The notes under the pieces are model-generated. The model was not told where the DNA came from, made no database searches, and saw only the letters and a list, made by a program, of their open reading frames with translations. This document shows positions 35,247 through 43,906 of a stretch of 64,000 nucleotides of DNA, in pieces. A program made the translations under genes and the position numbers. Position 1 is the first letter of the stretch. The number at the start of each line of letters is the position of its first letter. Source of the stretch: Microcoleus sp. AS-A8 (GTDB lineage Bacteria; Cyanobacteriota; Cyanobacteriia; Cyanobacteriales; Coleofasciculaceae); the NCBI GenBank assembly GCA_039962225.1, contig JAMPKV010000003.1:62001-126000 (forward strand), in the 5' to 3' direction.

Positions 35247-35852
35247 CTAGTAAAACATCAGTTGTCGCAAAGCAAACGCTAAAGCTGTAACAGCACAAGT
35301 GACTACCATTTGTCCTGGCAGTGGCTCAATCGAGTATTTCATGATGGCTTCCCAGAGGGACAAATTGCCAAAGGTTGCCAAACTCAGGGCATGGAAAATG
35401 ATCAAATATCCTATACCGTAGAGATGAATCGTCGAAAGACCACACACGCAGCTAAAGGCGAGAGATTCGATGCGCGGCGGCATCCGAAAAGCTAAGAAGC
35501 CACAAACCCAAGCACCGGCGATAAAGCCCAGTAAGTAGCCAAAGGTAGGCTCCTTTAGATAGCTAAGACCACCACCCTGGGTAAAAACAGGCAAGTTCAA
35601 ACCCAAGACAATATAAGCGATTTGAGAAAGGGCACCAGCACTTTTACCGCCTAAACACCCCGTGAGGAGGACAGCCCCGATTTGATAGGTAACACCAAGC
35701 GATACTGTTTGGATGCCATGCCCTGACCAATCCCAGGGCGGATTAGTCACAAAGGCTTCCACAAAAGTGCCGCCGATTGTCAGTAGTAAGCCAATCAACG
35801 CCCACAGAAGTTCATTGGGAACAGACACAGTCAGCAAGAGGCAAAGAGCCAA
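35247..35852 (-). CDS. bioY: Biotin transporter BioY
   Basis: A 201-aa S-component of a biotin ECF transporter. Six hydrophobic segments are visible, with the family signatures QIGAVLLTGCLGGKSAGALSQ, FTQGGGLSYLKEPTFGYLLGFI and the C-terminal PGQMVVTCAVTALAF. The first codon of the longest frame is TTG; a start further inside is possible because the first residues are not diagnostic. No bioM/bioN genes are adjacent, so it must work alone or share an energising module. Confidence 0.9.
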   Translation of the reverse strand: MALCLLLTVSVPNELLWALIGLLLTIGGTFVEAFVTNPPWDWSGHGIQTVSLGVTYQIGAVLLTGCLGGKSAGALSQIAYIVLGLNLPVFTQGGGLSYLKEPTFGYLLGFIAGAWVCGFLAFRMPPRIESLAFSCVCGLSTIHLYGIGYLIIFHALSLATFGNLSLWEAIMKYSIEPLPGQMVVTCAVTALAFALRQLMFY

Positions 35853-36565
35853 TATTGTACAAGGTGGAAGGCATTTATTGTAAAAGAAAGCATGTCTTCT
35901 GTTTTATTTTCCAGAAGATTTGCTGGTTGCCCAAAATCTTTATATCTGAGGAAAGCCTGACTCTCCGGCAAGGGGCGCGTCGTTACCCATTAACCGCAGA
36001 AACTCTGGCATGAGGGGATGATGGCATGGGGGGCATCACCTCACATTAGGGCACAGCCAGGTTAGATACCTGTTTCAACACTGCTCTGTAGCCACGATGG
36101 AAACTTTGCCCAAAATCTCCCGTTAAGGTGAACGCCTGCTAGATTTGGTGAGATAATTTGGGATAAATTTGAGGGTTTTGAACCCTTCTTAAGAATCCGG
36201 ATAATTTTAGGCTATATTTGGTTTTTTAAAGCTATTTTTTGATAAAATCACCTAAAAAAAGCTGATCCGCTTAAGAGAAGCACAGATGTTTCCTGATGAA
36301 ACCGATTAAAGCTCACAAGACTTAGCTAAAGCATGAAGAAAAAAGCATTAAACTAGGTGCAAAGAATATTATAAATTTTACGAATCGAGTTGAATTTTCC
36401 TTGAATTCAGCTCATCCATAAGCTAGAACCAAGCTCATCTTTCTTCATTGAACTTCCGTTAGACTGAATGAAGTGAGCAGTAGTCAGAAATCTTAATCTT
36501 CCCTTTACGTCTAAGCGCTATTCTTTTATAGGTTTACTGATAAAAGTAAAAAAAATTAGATAACG
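35853..36565. other. Regulatory region upstream of pstS
   Basis: This is a 713-bp stretch between the divergent bioY and pstS genes, AT-rich in its right half. A Pho-box-like tandem is listed separately. No small gene was accepted. Confidence 0.5.
36492..36510 (+). promoter_or_regulatory. Pho-box-like tandem upstream of pstS
   Basis: CTTAATCT (36492-36499) and CTTTACGT (36503-36510) are spaced by exactly 11 bp, the periodicity of SphR/PhoB boxes (CTTAACCT-type octamers). The first octamer fits the consensus, the second only in part. They lie about 56-74 bp upstream of the pstS start, a sensible position for phosphate control. Confidence 0.4.
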
Positions 36566-37723
36566 ATGCTTGTCCGGATCAATCTCACCCATACTACTCG
36601 TCTAGCGGCCTCAATCGCTGTGGTTGCTATGACAGTCGGCTTAGCGGCTTGTAGTGGGCCGCAAGGCTCAGAGAAAGCTGCCGATGGCGGTACTTCTTCC
36701 GACGCATCTAAAAATGCTGGATCGGATAAACTCGCCCTCCAACAAGATGTACAAATAGTCGGTGCTGGGGCATCATTTCCGGCACCGTTGTACCAGCGTT
36801 GGTTTCAAGACCTGAACGGTCAATATCCCAAACTACAGGTTAATTACCAGTCAGTGGGGAGTGGCGCAGGCGTTGAGCAATTCACGGCGGGTACCGTAGA
36901 CTTTGGCGCTAGCGACACAGCGATGAAGGATGAAGAAATTCAAAAGGTGCCAGCAGACAAAGGAGGGGTTCTCTTACTGCCGGTGTCGGCAGGCGGTATT
37001 GTTCTGGCATACAACGTTCCAGGCGTTGATGAACTGAAACTACCTCGGCAAGTCTATGCCGATATCTTGCTCGGTAAAATTAAGAAGTGGAATGACCCTG
37101 CGATCGCAAAAGCGAACCCAGACGCCAAGTTGCCAGACCAAAATATCACTGTAGTACACCGTTCTGACGGAAGCGGTACAACTGGTGTTTTCACAAAACA
37201 TCTCAGTGCAGTCAGCCCAGAATGGAAAACTAAGGTAGGAGAAGGTAAGACAGTACAGTGGCCTACTGGGGTTGGTGCCAAGGGGAATGAAGGCGTCACG
37301 GCCCAAATTCAGCAGACTCCAGGGGCGATTGGTTACATCGAGTACGGCTACGCCAAGCAAAATAATTTGAAGGCTGCCGCCTTGGAAAACAAAGCCGGTA
37401 AATTTGTTACCTATAACGACCAGTCGGCCTCGAAAACACTGGAAGCCGTGCAACTGCCTGAAAACCTCAGAGCGTTCATTCCCGACCCAGAAGGCGACGA
37501 GTCCTATCCCGTCGTTAGCTACACTTGGCTTCTTGTGCATCAGAAGTATTCCGACCCAACCAAAGCTAAAGCGATAGAAGGAATGATTGAGTATGCTTTA
37601 ACTGAAGGTCAGAAAGTTGCCCCAGAGCTAGGGTATGTTCCTCTACCCAAAAACGTTGCTCAGAAAGTCGCTGCGGCAGCCGATCAAATTAGCGCAGACT
37701 ACAAAATTACTGTTGGTCAATAG
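36566..37723 (+). CDS. pstS: Phosphate ABC transporter substrate-binding lipoprotein PstS
   Basis: A 385-aa periplasmic phosphate-binding protein anchored by lipid at Cys29 (VGLAAC). The PstS pattern is clear: GAGASFPAPLYQRWF, VNYQSVGSGAGVEQF, DFGASDTAM, the phosphate-loop VHRSDGSGTTGVFT and PGAIGYIEYGYA. It delivers phosphate to PstC/PstA. It is the first gene of pstSCAB, followed by a 231-bp gap with a hairpin, which fits the usual higher expression of pstS than of the membrane genes. Confidence 0.96.
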   Translation: MLVRINLTHTTRLAASIAVVAMTVGLAACSGPQGSEKAADGGTSSDASKNAGSDKLALQQDVQIVGAGASFPAPLYQRWFQDLNGQYPKLQVNYQSVGSGAGVEQFTAGTVDFGASDTAMKDEEIQKVPADKGGVLLLPVSAGGIVLAYNVPGVDELKLPRQVYADILLGKIKKWNDPAIAKANPDAKLPDQNITVVHRSDGSGTTGVFTKHLSAVSPEWKTKVGEGKTVQWPTGVGAKGNEGVTAQIQQTPGAIGYIEYGYAKQNNLKAAALENKAGKFVTYNDQSASKTLEAVQLPENLRAFIPDPEGDESYPVVSYTWLLVHQKYSDPTKAKAIEGMIEYALTEGQKVAPELGYVPLPKNVAQKVAAAADQISADYKITVGQ

Positions 37724-37834
37724 CCTCGAAGGGAAACTTGAAGCTAACTCAAAGGTAATTCCATTGTTGATTTTGAGTTACAGTACGCTAGATTTGACGG
37801 TTTAGTGATCCGAAGTTGCATCCAGTTGTGGTAT

Positions 37835-37878
37835 CCGATACGGGAAGGGGGAATTGACAACCAACTTATCCGTATCGG
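37835..37878 (+). terminator. Inverted repeat between pstS and pstC (attenuator)
   Basis: CCGATACGG (37835-37843) pairs perfectly with CCGTATCGG (37870-37878) over a 26-nt loop. It lies 112 bp after the pstS stop and 77 bp before pstC. It could stop part of the transcripts or protect the pstS message end. Confidence 0.5.
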
Positions 37879-37954
37879 TCACTGCATTTGAGGGCAACTT
37901 GGTAGAATATTCGCTCCCACTTTTTTCTCATCCGTTTGTTCGGTAAAGTCAATC

Positions 37955-38905
37955 ATGGCTACACAAGCTCAGAATTCTCCAGCTGGAATCCAGCCTCGCT
38001 CCAAGACCGAAAAAACTCTGGATCAGGCTTTTGTCTGGCTAACTCGCATCTTAGCGCTGGCGGTTGCCGGGGTTTTAATCTATGTAGCCGTTGTGGTTGG
38101 GATCAGGGCTATGCCTGCGATCGCCAAATATGGTCTAGGATTTCTGTTCTCTAGTGCCTGGAATCCCGTTAACGAGACTTACGGGGCGCTTCCCATGATC
38201 TATGGGACAATCGTCAGTGCTGCGCTCGCACTATTATTTGCCATACCGCTTGGAGTTGGCACGGCTGTCTTTTTGAGCGAAAATTTTCTGCCCTTATCTG
38301 TTCGGACACCACTAATATTTATGGTGGAGCTTCTAGCGGCTATTCCGAGTGTTGTCTACGGTTTGTGGGGCATTTTTGTTCTGATTCCTTTCCTGCTTCC
38401 AATCGGGGGATGGCTTCACACTAACTTCGGCTGGTTGCCTATTTTTAACACTCCCCTACGTGGCCCAGGAATGTTACCGGCAGCCATCATCTTAACTATC
38501 ATGATTTTGCCGATTATTACGGCAATCTCTCGCGATTCTTTAGGTTCCCTGCCTCCCGATTTAAGGCAGGCATCCCTAGGCTTGGGTGCAACACGCTGGG
38601 AAACACTTTTCCGAGTCCTCATTCCGGCAGCTTTCTCAGGAATTGTTGGCGGAATCATGCTAGCTTTAGGTAGGGCGATGGGAGAAACAATGGCTGTTAC
38701 CATGATCATTGGCAACGCCAATAATTTGAATATTTCGCTGCTAGCACCCGCCAACACGATCGCTTCCCTCCTAGCCAATCAATTTGCTGAGGCTTCCGGT
38801 TTACAAGTTGCAGCTCTCATGTATGCAGGGCTGGTTTTGTTTCTCATCACACTAATCGTTAATGTCTTGGCTGAGTTGATTGTTCGCCAAGTGAAGAAAT
38901 TCTAG
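37955..38905 (+). CDS. pstC: Phosphate ABC transporter permease PstC
   Basis: A 316-aa inner-membrane permease with six main membrane helices and the EAA coupling loop (DLRQASLGLGATRWETLFRVLIP). The conserved LGRAMGETMAVTMIIGN identifies PstC. It forms the channel with PstA. The next gene starts 44 bp downstream. Confidence 0.95.
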   Translation: MATQAQNSPAGIQPRSKTEKTLDQAFVWLTRILALAVAGVLIYVAVVVGIRAMPAIAKYGLGFLFSSAWNPVNETYGALPMIYGTIVSAALALLFAIPLGVGTAVFLSENFLPLSVRTPLIFMVELLAAIPSVVYGLWGIFVLIPFLLPIGGWLHTNFGWLPIFNTPLRGPGMLPAAIILTIMILPIITAISRDSLGSLPPDLRQASLGLGATRWETLFRVLIPAAFSGIVGGIMLALGRAMGETMAVTMIIGNANNLNISLLAPANTIASLLANQFAEASGLQVAALMYAGLVLFLITLIVNVLAELIVRQVKKF

Positions 38906-38949
38906 CGACTTAGAGAGCGTCGGCCCCATCCTGTGTAAAGTCTTCTTAT

Positions 38950-39843
38950 ATGTCAACTAGCGCTCAAGACCAACATTCTTTTGGTTCCCCTGCCAGTGGT
39001 ATGACTCGGTCTTACACAAGTCCGCGAACGTTGTTCGGGATTGTGATGACCCTACTGGCAGGTGCCTGCTTAATCATTGCTCTCATCCCTTTATTTTTGG
39101 TTCTGTTCTACGTCCTCACTCAGGGGGCGAGTCGTCTGAATTTAGACTTATTTACCAAGCTGCCTCCGCCTCCAGGATTGAAGGGAGGAGGGGTTGGTAA
39201 TGCCATTATTGGTACTTTGATGACGGTAGGAATTGGGACTCTGATTAGTCTACCGTTTGGCGTCTTAGCCGCTGTTTATTTATCAGAATTTAGCAAAGGT
39301 AAAACAGCTCGCTGGATTCGGTTTGCCACCAACGTTCTCGCTGGCGTGCCTTCCATCATTGCTGGCATATTTGCTTACGGGATTATCGTTGTCACCATGG
39401 GAGGATTCTCAGCCGTCGCGGGCGGCGTAGCCCTAGCGGTGCTAATGTTGCCCACGATTGTCCGAACGACCGATGAAGCGCTACAGATTGTTCCCCAAGA
39501 TATCCGGTGGGCATCGGTGGGAGTGGGAGCGTCTAACTACCAAACTGTTCTAAGGATAGTCCTCCCAGCAGCAATACCTGCCATTATTACAGGCGTAACT
39601 CTGGCAATTGCTCGTGCCGCAGGCGAAACAGCCCCGTTAATTTTTACGGCGCTCAATTCACCCTTCTGGCCGCGAGGGATATGGAAGCCAACTCCATCTC
39701 TTTCTGTTTTAATCTATAACTTTGCTTCAGTGCCCTTTGAAGCCCAAAAGGAGCTGGCCTGGGCGGCGTCTTTTCTCCTAGTTGTCTTAATCTTACTGAC
39801 CAGCATACTCGCTCGCTGGGCAACTCGTAAGAGCGTGTATTGA
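38950..39843 (+). CDS. pstA: Phosphate ABC transporter permease PstA
   Basis: A 297-aa permease with six membrane helices. It has the coupling loop IRWASVGVGASNYQTVLRIVLP and the PstA hallmark AIARAAGETAPLIFTAL. It pairs with PstC. It has a soluble N-terminal stretch of about 25 residues before the first helix. It is third in the pst operon. Confidence 0.95.
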   Translation: MSTSAQDQHSFGSPASGMTRSYTSPRTLFGIVMTLLAGACLIIALIPLFLVLFYVLTQGASRLNLDLFTKLPPPPGLKGGGVGNAIIGTLMTVGIGTLISLPFGVLAAVYLSEFSKGKTARWIRFATNVLAGVPSIIAGIFAYGIIVVTMGGFSAVAGGVALAVLMLPTIVRTTDEALQIVPQDIRWASVGVGASNYQTVLRIVLPAAIPAIITGVTLAIARAAGETAPLIFTALNSPFWPRGIWKPTPSLSVLIYNFASVPFEAQKELAWAASFLLVVLILLTSILARWATRKSVY

Positions 39844-39964
39844 AGAAACGTCGAACTCAGAATCTTTAGGAATTAAGACGGTTAAGGAAGCAACATCAAA
39901 ATGTGGTCAAGTCCCAATTCTTCACGAATTGTAGGCAACACCCAAAAAAACCATTTCTATTGGA

Positions 39965-40822
39965 ATGTCAACTAAAAATTCAGGTGAGATTGTTATGACT
40001 TATAACCAGCAAAATACACAGCGAGATCGGTTTACTGTGGAGGAAACCGAAACCGTTCTACGGGTAGAAAAACTTGATATCTACTATGGTAAGTTTTTAG
40101 CGGTTCAGGATGTTACTATGAACATTCCTAAAAATCGCGTAACGGCTTTCATCGGCCCCTCTGGTTGTGGAAAAAGTACGTTGCTGCGATGCTTTAACCG
40201 CCTCAACGATTTAATTGATGGATTTCATATAGACGGAAAAGTTTATTACCATAAGCAAGACCTCTACGATAAAAGCATTGATCCAGTAGAGGTACGCAGG
40301 CGGATGGGTATGGTGTTCCAAAAACCCAATCCTTTTCCGAAATCAATTTATGACAATATTGCCTATGGGGCACGGGTGAATGGCTATAAAGGCAATTTGG
40401 ATGAGTTAGTAGAGCGATCTTTACAGAAAGCTGCACTCTGGGATGAAGTCAAAGACAAACTGAAGCAAAACGGACTGGCACTATCCGGTGGACAGCAGCA
40501 ACGTTTGTGTATTGCGCGTGCGATCGCGACCAATCCTGATGTTGTGCTGATGGATGAACCTTGCTCTGCCCTTGACCCCATCTCTACGCTCAAGGTCGAG
40601 GAGTTGATGCACCAGCTCAAGGAAAACTACACCATTGTGATTGTGACCCACAACATGCAACAGGCCACGCGGGTCGCGGATATGACCGCCTTTTTCAATG
40701 CGAAGGCAACAGATAAGGGTGGAAAACAGGGCTACTTGGTGGAATATGATCGCACCGAAAATATTTTCCAAAACCCACAACAAGAAGCCACTCGGGACTA
40801 TGTGAGCGGACGGTTTGGGTAA
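39965..40822 (+). CDS. pstB: Phosphate ABC transporter ATPase PstB
   Basis: A 285-aa ABC ATPase. Walker A is [12 protein letters not shown], the Q-loop [10 protein letters not shown] is PstB-specific, the signature is [14 protein letters not shown], Walker [14 protein letters not shown] and switch His THNMQQ. The C-terminus [22 protein letters not shown] is typical of PstB. The ATG at 39995 (MTYNQQN) is an alternative start; the first 10 residues are not conserved in the family. No phoU follows in this window. Confidence 0.96.
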   Translation: MSTKNSGEIVMTYNQQNTQRDRFTVEETETVLRVEKLDIYYGKFLAVQDVTMNIPKNRVTAFIGPSGCGKSTLLRCFNRLNDLIDGFHIDGKVYYHKQDLYDKSIDPVEVRRRMGMVFQKPNPFPKSIYDNIAYGARVNGYKGNLDELVERSLQKAALWDEVKDKLKQNGLALSGGQQQRLCIARAIATNPDVVLMDEPCSALDPISTLKVEELMHQLKENYTIVIVTHNMQQATRVADMTAFFNAKATDKGGKQGYLVEYDRTENIFQNPQQEATRDYVSGRFG

Positions 40823-41058
40823 ACGACCCGATGTTCTGCTTCAGGAGAAGTGGGCTTGTGTGGTCAAAGGGGAATGCCTGAAATTGGACTTACATCCCCG
40901 CCCACAGAGCTAGACGGCAGTTCTATCCGTCTGAGGTGACTCAATAACGGCTCACTGTTCACTGTTACTGAGTCATCTGTATTACGCTAATCGTCATCTA
41001 AATTACATCACCGCATCTTTTGAGCAATCTGCATGATGCAACTTGAAGACAAATGAGT

Positions 41059-42336
41059 TTACGCCGCGACCTGAGGTTTTTGCACGGATTTGACCGCTGA
41101 TTGAGCCAGCAGTTTACTGTACACAGAAGTGAGCCGATAAGCAACGCTCTCCCAACTCATGGCAATTTCCACCCGTTGCCGACCGATTTCACCTAATTGG
41201 TTTCCCCAAGCCGGATTGCTCAAGATACGGTCAATCGCTTGAGCAAAAGCCGCTTCATCTTGGGGTGGCACCAGTAATCCCGTGACTTCCGGCACGACCG
41301 TAAACTGCAACCCTCCCACTTTACTCGCCACAACAGGTGTAGCACAAGCCATGGCTTCAATCGCCACCAGCCCAAAGGGTTCATAATGGCTGGGAACCAC
41401 ACACACATTGGCGGCGGCATAGTAGCTGGGTAACTCGGCATCCGTGAGTCGTCCAGGGAAGGTAACGATCTCGTTTAAGCCGAGTTCTTGAACAATTGCT
41501 TTGATGCGATCGCACTCCATCCCATCACTCTGCCCTGGACGATAACCTCCTGCGATCATTAACCGCAAATCGGCATTGCCCTGCCACCTAGATTTAGCGA
41601 TTGCCCTGACTAAGGTTTCAATTCCCTTGCGCTGATCAAATCGACCCACGTAGAGCACCACCTTGGCTTCCCGTGGAATCCCCAATTGTTGCCGTGCGTC
41701 TTGGCGTGCGATCGAACCCATCCGCTGAATATCCGTACCACAGGGAACGATTTCAATCATTCCTTTCCCAGAAACCAGATTTCGCATGTGTTCTTCTTCT
41801 TGAGGACTTGTCGCAATAATCCGATCGGCTGTTTCTAGACAAGCTTTTTCCACCGCTAAGCGCGTCGAAGCGATCGCGGGAAGATTACTCACACTACGAT
41901 ACTTAACAGCCCCTAACGAGTGGTAAGTATGCACCTGTTTCAAGGGTTGAAGTTTTTTCAGTTCCATCCCCACCCAAGAAGATAACCAGTAATTGGTATG
42001 GACTAAGGGATACTGGTATCCTTCTTGTTCCTGGAATGCCTGAAATTGCTTGACAAACTCTGGCAGGTAGCCAAAGGCATCATCTCGATTAATAAACTGA
42101 GCCGGTCCTGCCGTTAGTCGGATTGTTCGGCAATTCGGTGCATGTTGAACAATATTCGCTTGCTCAGGATCGATGCGGCGAGTAAACATATCCACACGCC
42201 ATCCCTGTTTAGCCAGTGCTAATCCTACTTGACGCACATAAACGTTTTGCCCACCGGCCTCTTCTTGACCAATTTCTGCGGCTGGGTCGCCACTAACAGA
42301 AATCAACGCAAGACGGCCCTTGTCATTTATAAGCAT
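41059..42336 (-). CDS. GT4-family glycosyltransferase (sucrose-phosphate-synthase-like)
   Basis: About 425 aa from the ATG at 42336 (MLINDKGRLALISVSGDP). The longer frame from 42471 adds 45 residues of low quality. The N-terminal acceptor domain has EIGQEEAGGQNVYVRQVG, a block typical of sucrose-phosphate synthase and sucrose synthase relatives. The C-terminal GT-B domain has VLYVGRFDQRKGIETLVRA and the donor-binding PSHYEPFGLVAIEAMACATPVVASKVGG (E...E pattern). It probably uses a nucleotide-sugar to make a glycoside or sucrose phosphate. No phosphatase gene is next to it, so the exact acceptor is open. Confidence 0.88.
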   Translation of the reverse strand: MLINDKGRLALISVSGDPAAEIGQEEAGGQNVYVRQVGLALAKQGWRVDMFTRRIDPEQANIVQHAPNCRTIRLTAGPAQFINRDDAFGYLPEFVKQFQAFQEQEGYQYPLVHTNYWLSSWVGMELKKLQPLKQVHTYHSLGAVKYRSVSNLPAIASTRLAVEKACLETADRIIATSPQEEEHMRNLVSGKGMIEIVPCGTDIQRMGSIARQDARQQLGIPREAKVVLYVGRFDQRKGIETLVRAIAKSRWQGNADLRLMIAGGYRPGQSDGMECDRIKAIVQELGLNEIVTFPGRLTDAELPSYYAAANVCVVPSHYEPFGLVAIEAMACATPVVASKVGGLQFTVVPEVTGLLVPPQDEAAFAQAIDRILSNPAWGNQLGEIGRQRVEIAMSWESVAYRLTSVYSKLLAQSAVKSVQKPQVAA

Positions 42337-42966
42337 GATAGATTTTTCACCCCATGAGTAGCGACCCTGCCTTGAACCCAGGAGGTACAATTGATTTTTC
42401 ATCTTCTCAGAGTCAAGGACAGGTGCAACGAATCGGACTAGTACCAGCCAAGGACACTGACGAAAACACAAACATTAATTTGATAATGCTGAGCTTTCAG
42501 TCTCTTCTCGATGCCGACGGGGTTAGCTGACGGGCTAGGACTGAGAGATGTCCCTCTTCTTTACATCTCCATCATGAGGAAGAGATCATAGAAGATACGC
42601 CCCAGAAATGGTTCCCCCGTTCCAGTTTCAGCTTTATATATGTATGGGTGCCTTTATACCCCTGAAACTGAATTAGGCTGACTTACATGCAATACGCTTG
42701 AATTACATTAGACTATCATTGTATTGCGCTTTTTTGAATTAATCAATATCTCAATCGGTATTATTTTATAACAATTTATGACTAAATATTGCTATATTGT
42801 TTACTAAGAATTTTTAGGAACATCAATCTGAAAAGTCAAAAACAGTCACTGCTGTTTGATGAAGCAGAGAGTCAAAAGTCGGCTTCATACAGGAAAAGGC
42901 GATCCCCGAAAGCGTCAATCCAAGATACGATAAGTTTTAATTTTGAAAATCCGTTTGTTGTGAATC
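42337..42966. other. Divergent region with two inverted repeats
   Basis: It lies between the glycosyltransferase and psb27. CAGTTTCAG (42623-42631) pairs with CTGAAACTG (42662-42670), with an inner GGGT/ACCC pairing. GCAATAC (42689-42695) pairs with GTATTGC (42721-42727). These could form a structured leader or be operator repeats. No gene of credible quality is present. Confidence 0.45.
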
Positions 42967-43374
42967 ATGCTGATTAAGCGCTATATATCACGTTTGGTTG
43001 CCCTCGTTTTAGTTGTGGCGATTGGTCTTATGGGGTGTTCCTCAACCACTGTTTCCGGTTTGAGTGGAGATTACCGCCAGGATACGTTGACCTTATTGCA
43101 AAACTTGAGAACAGCCATTGAATTACCGGAGGGTACGCCCGACAAAGCAGAGGCTCAATCCAATGCGCGTCAAGCCATTAATGAGTTTGCCTCTCGCTAT
43201 CGGCGAGATAGCTCAGTGACTAGCCTCAGCTCCTTCACCACGATGCGAACGGCCTTGAATTCTTTAGCCGGTCATTATAGCTCTTACCCGAACCGTCCCT
43301 TGCCACAGAAGTTAAAGAATCGCCTAGAACAGGAATTCCGGCAGGTCGAGAGTGCCCTCAAGCGAGGCGCTTAA
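42967..43374 (+). CDS. psb27: Photosystem II assembly lipoprotein Psb27
   Basis: A 135-aa lumenal lipoprotein. The signal ends in a lipobox with Cys24 (IGLMGC). The mature four-helix protein has the Psb27 signatures SGDYRQDTLTLLQNLRTAIEL, INEFASRYRRD and SLAGHYSSYPNRPLP. It binds CP43 of assembling photosystem II and delays manganese cluster assembly until D1 is processed. It is a monocistronic gene with a strong terminator downstream. Confidence 0.95.
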   Translation: MLIKRYISRLVALVLVVAIGLMGCSSTTVSGLSGDYRQDTLTLLQNLRTAIELPEGTPDKAEAQSNARQAINEFASRYRRDSSVTSLSSFTTMRTALNSLAGHYSSYPNRPLPQKLKNRLEQEFRQVESALKRGA

Positions 43375-43549
43375 GCTGATTGGCCTTTGAGTTGCATTGT
43401 AGTAGTTCGCCAGAACCCTGAGGGGACACTCTAGGTGTAACTGAGGTGACGATTCGTTGAGTACAGCTCGAATTGACACTTCTATGGGGCGTTAACGCGA
43501 ACACGCACCTATCAATGGCACGGGTCATCACCCTTGTTTTTTATCCTTT

Positions 43550-43580
43550 AAGGGTTTGATCCGTCAAACCCTTCTTTTTT
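43550..43580 (+). terminator. Rho-independent terminator after psb27
   Basis: AAGGGTTTGA (43550-43559) pairs perfectly with TCAAACCCTT (43564-43573) around a TCCG tetraloop, followed by C and six T (43575-43580). This is a textbook intrinsic terminator, 176 bp after the psb27 stop codon. Confidence 0.85.
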
Positions 43581-43906
43581 ATTGGCGAAATCTCTGATAC
43601 TATTTCTTTTTTTATCTGCTATGTAGGACTACGGGGTCATGAGTTAAGAGGTAGGAGAACAGAAGGTTGAAAGTTAGACGGTTACTGGAATCTGAAGCCG
43701 GACTTTCTGACCCATCAGCCCATCTGTCAGCTTAACTTGGAGAACCTTTGTAGTCACTCTTGAGTCAAATGGTATGAGCAATTGTCCGGAACGATTGGCA
43801 ACAGAGCTGAAAGCGGAAAATAGCTGAACTCTATAATTGTCGATTTGTTAGCAGTCTGTGAAGACTGAGGACGCCCACTCTCTGTTCTTTTGTGGTGTTT
43901 GTAGGA
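43581..43906. other. Intergenic region before the GHL10-like gene
   Basis: It contains degenerate GGTTGAAAGTTAG-type repeats similar to those at about 35145-35220. The promoter of the next gene should be here. No gene was accepted. Confidence 0.4.

Noticed and set aside
42789..42977. A 62-codon frame upstream of and overlapping psb27
   Set aside because: It overlaps the psb27 start, has no family-like pattern and no ribosome site.
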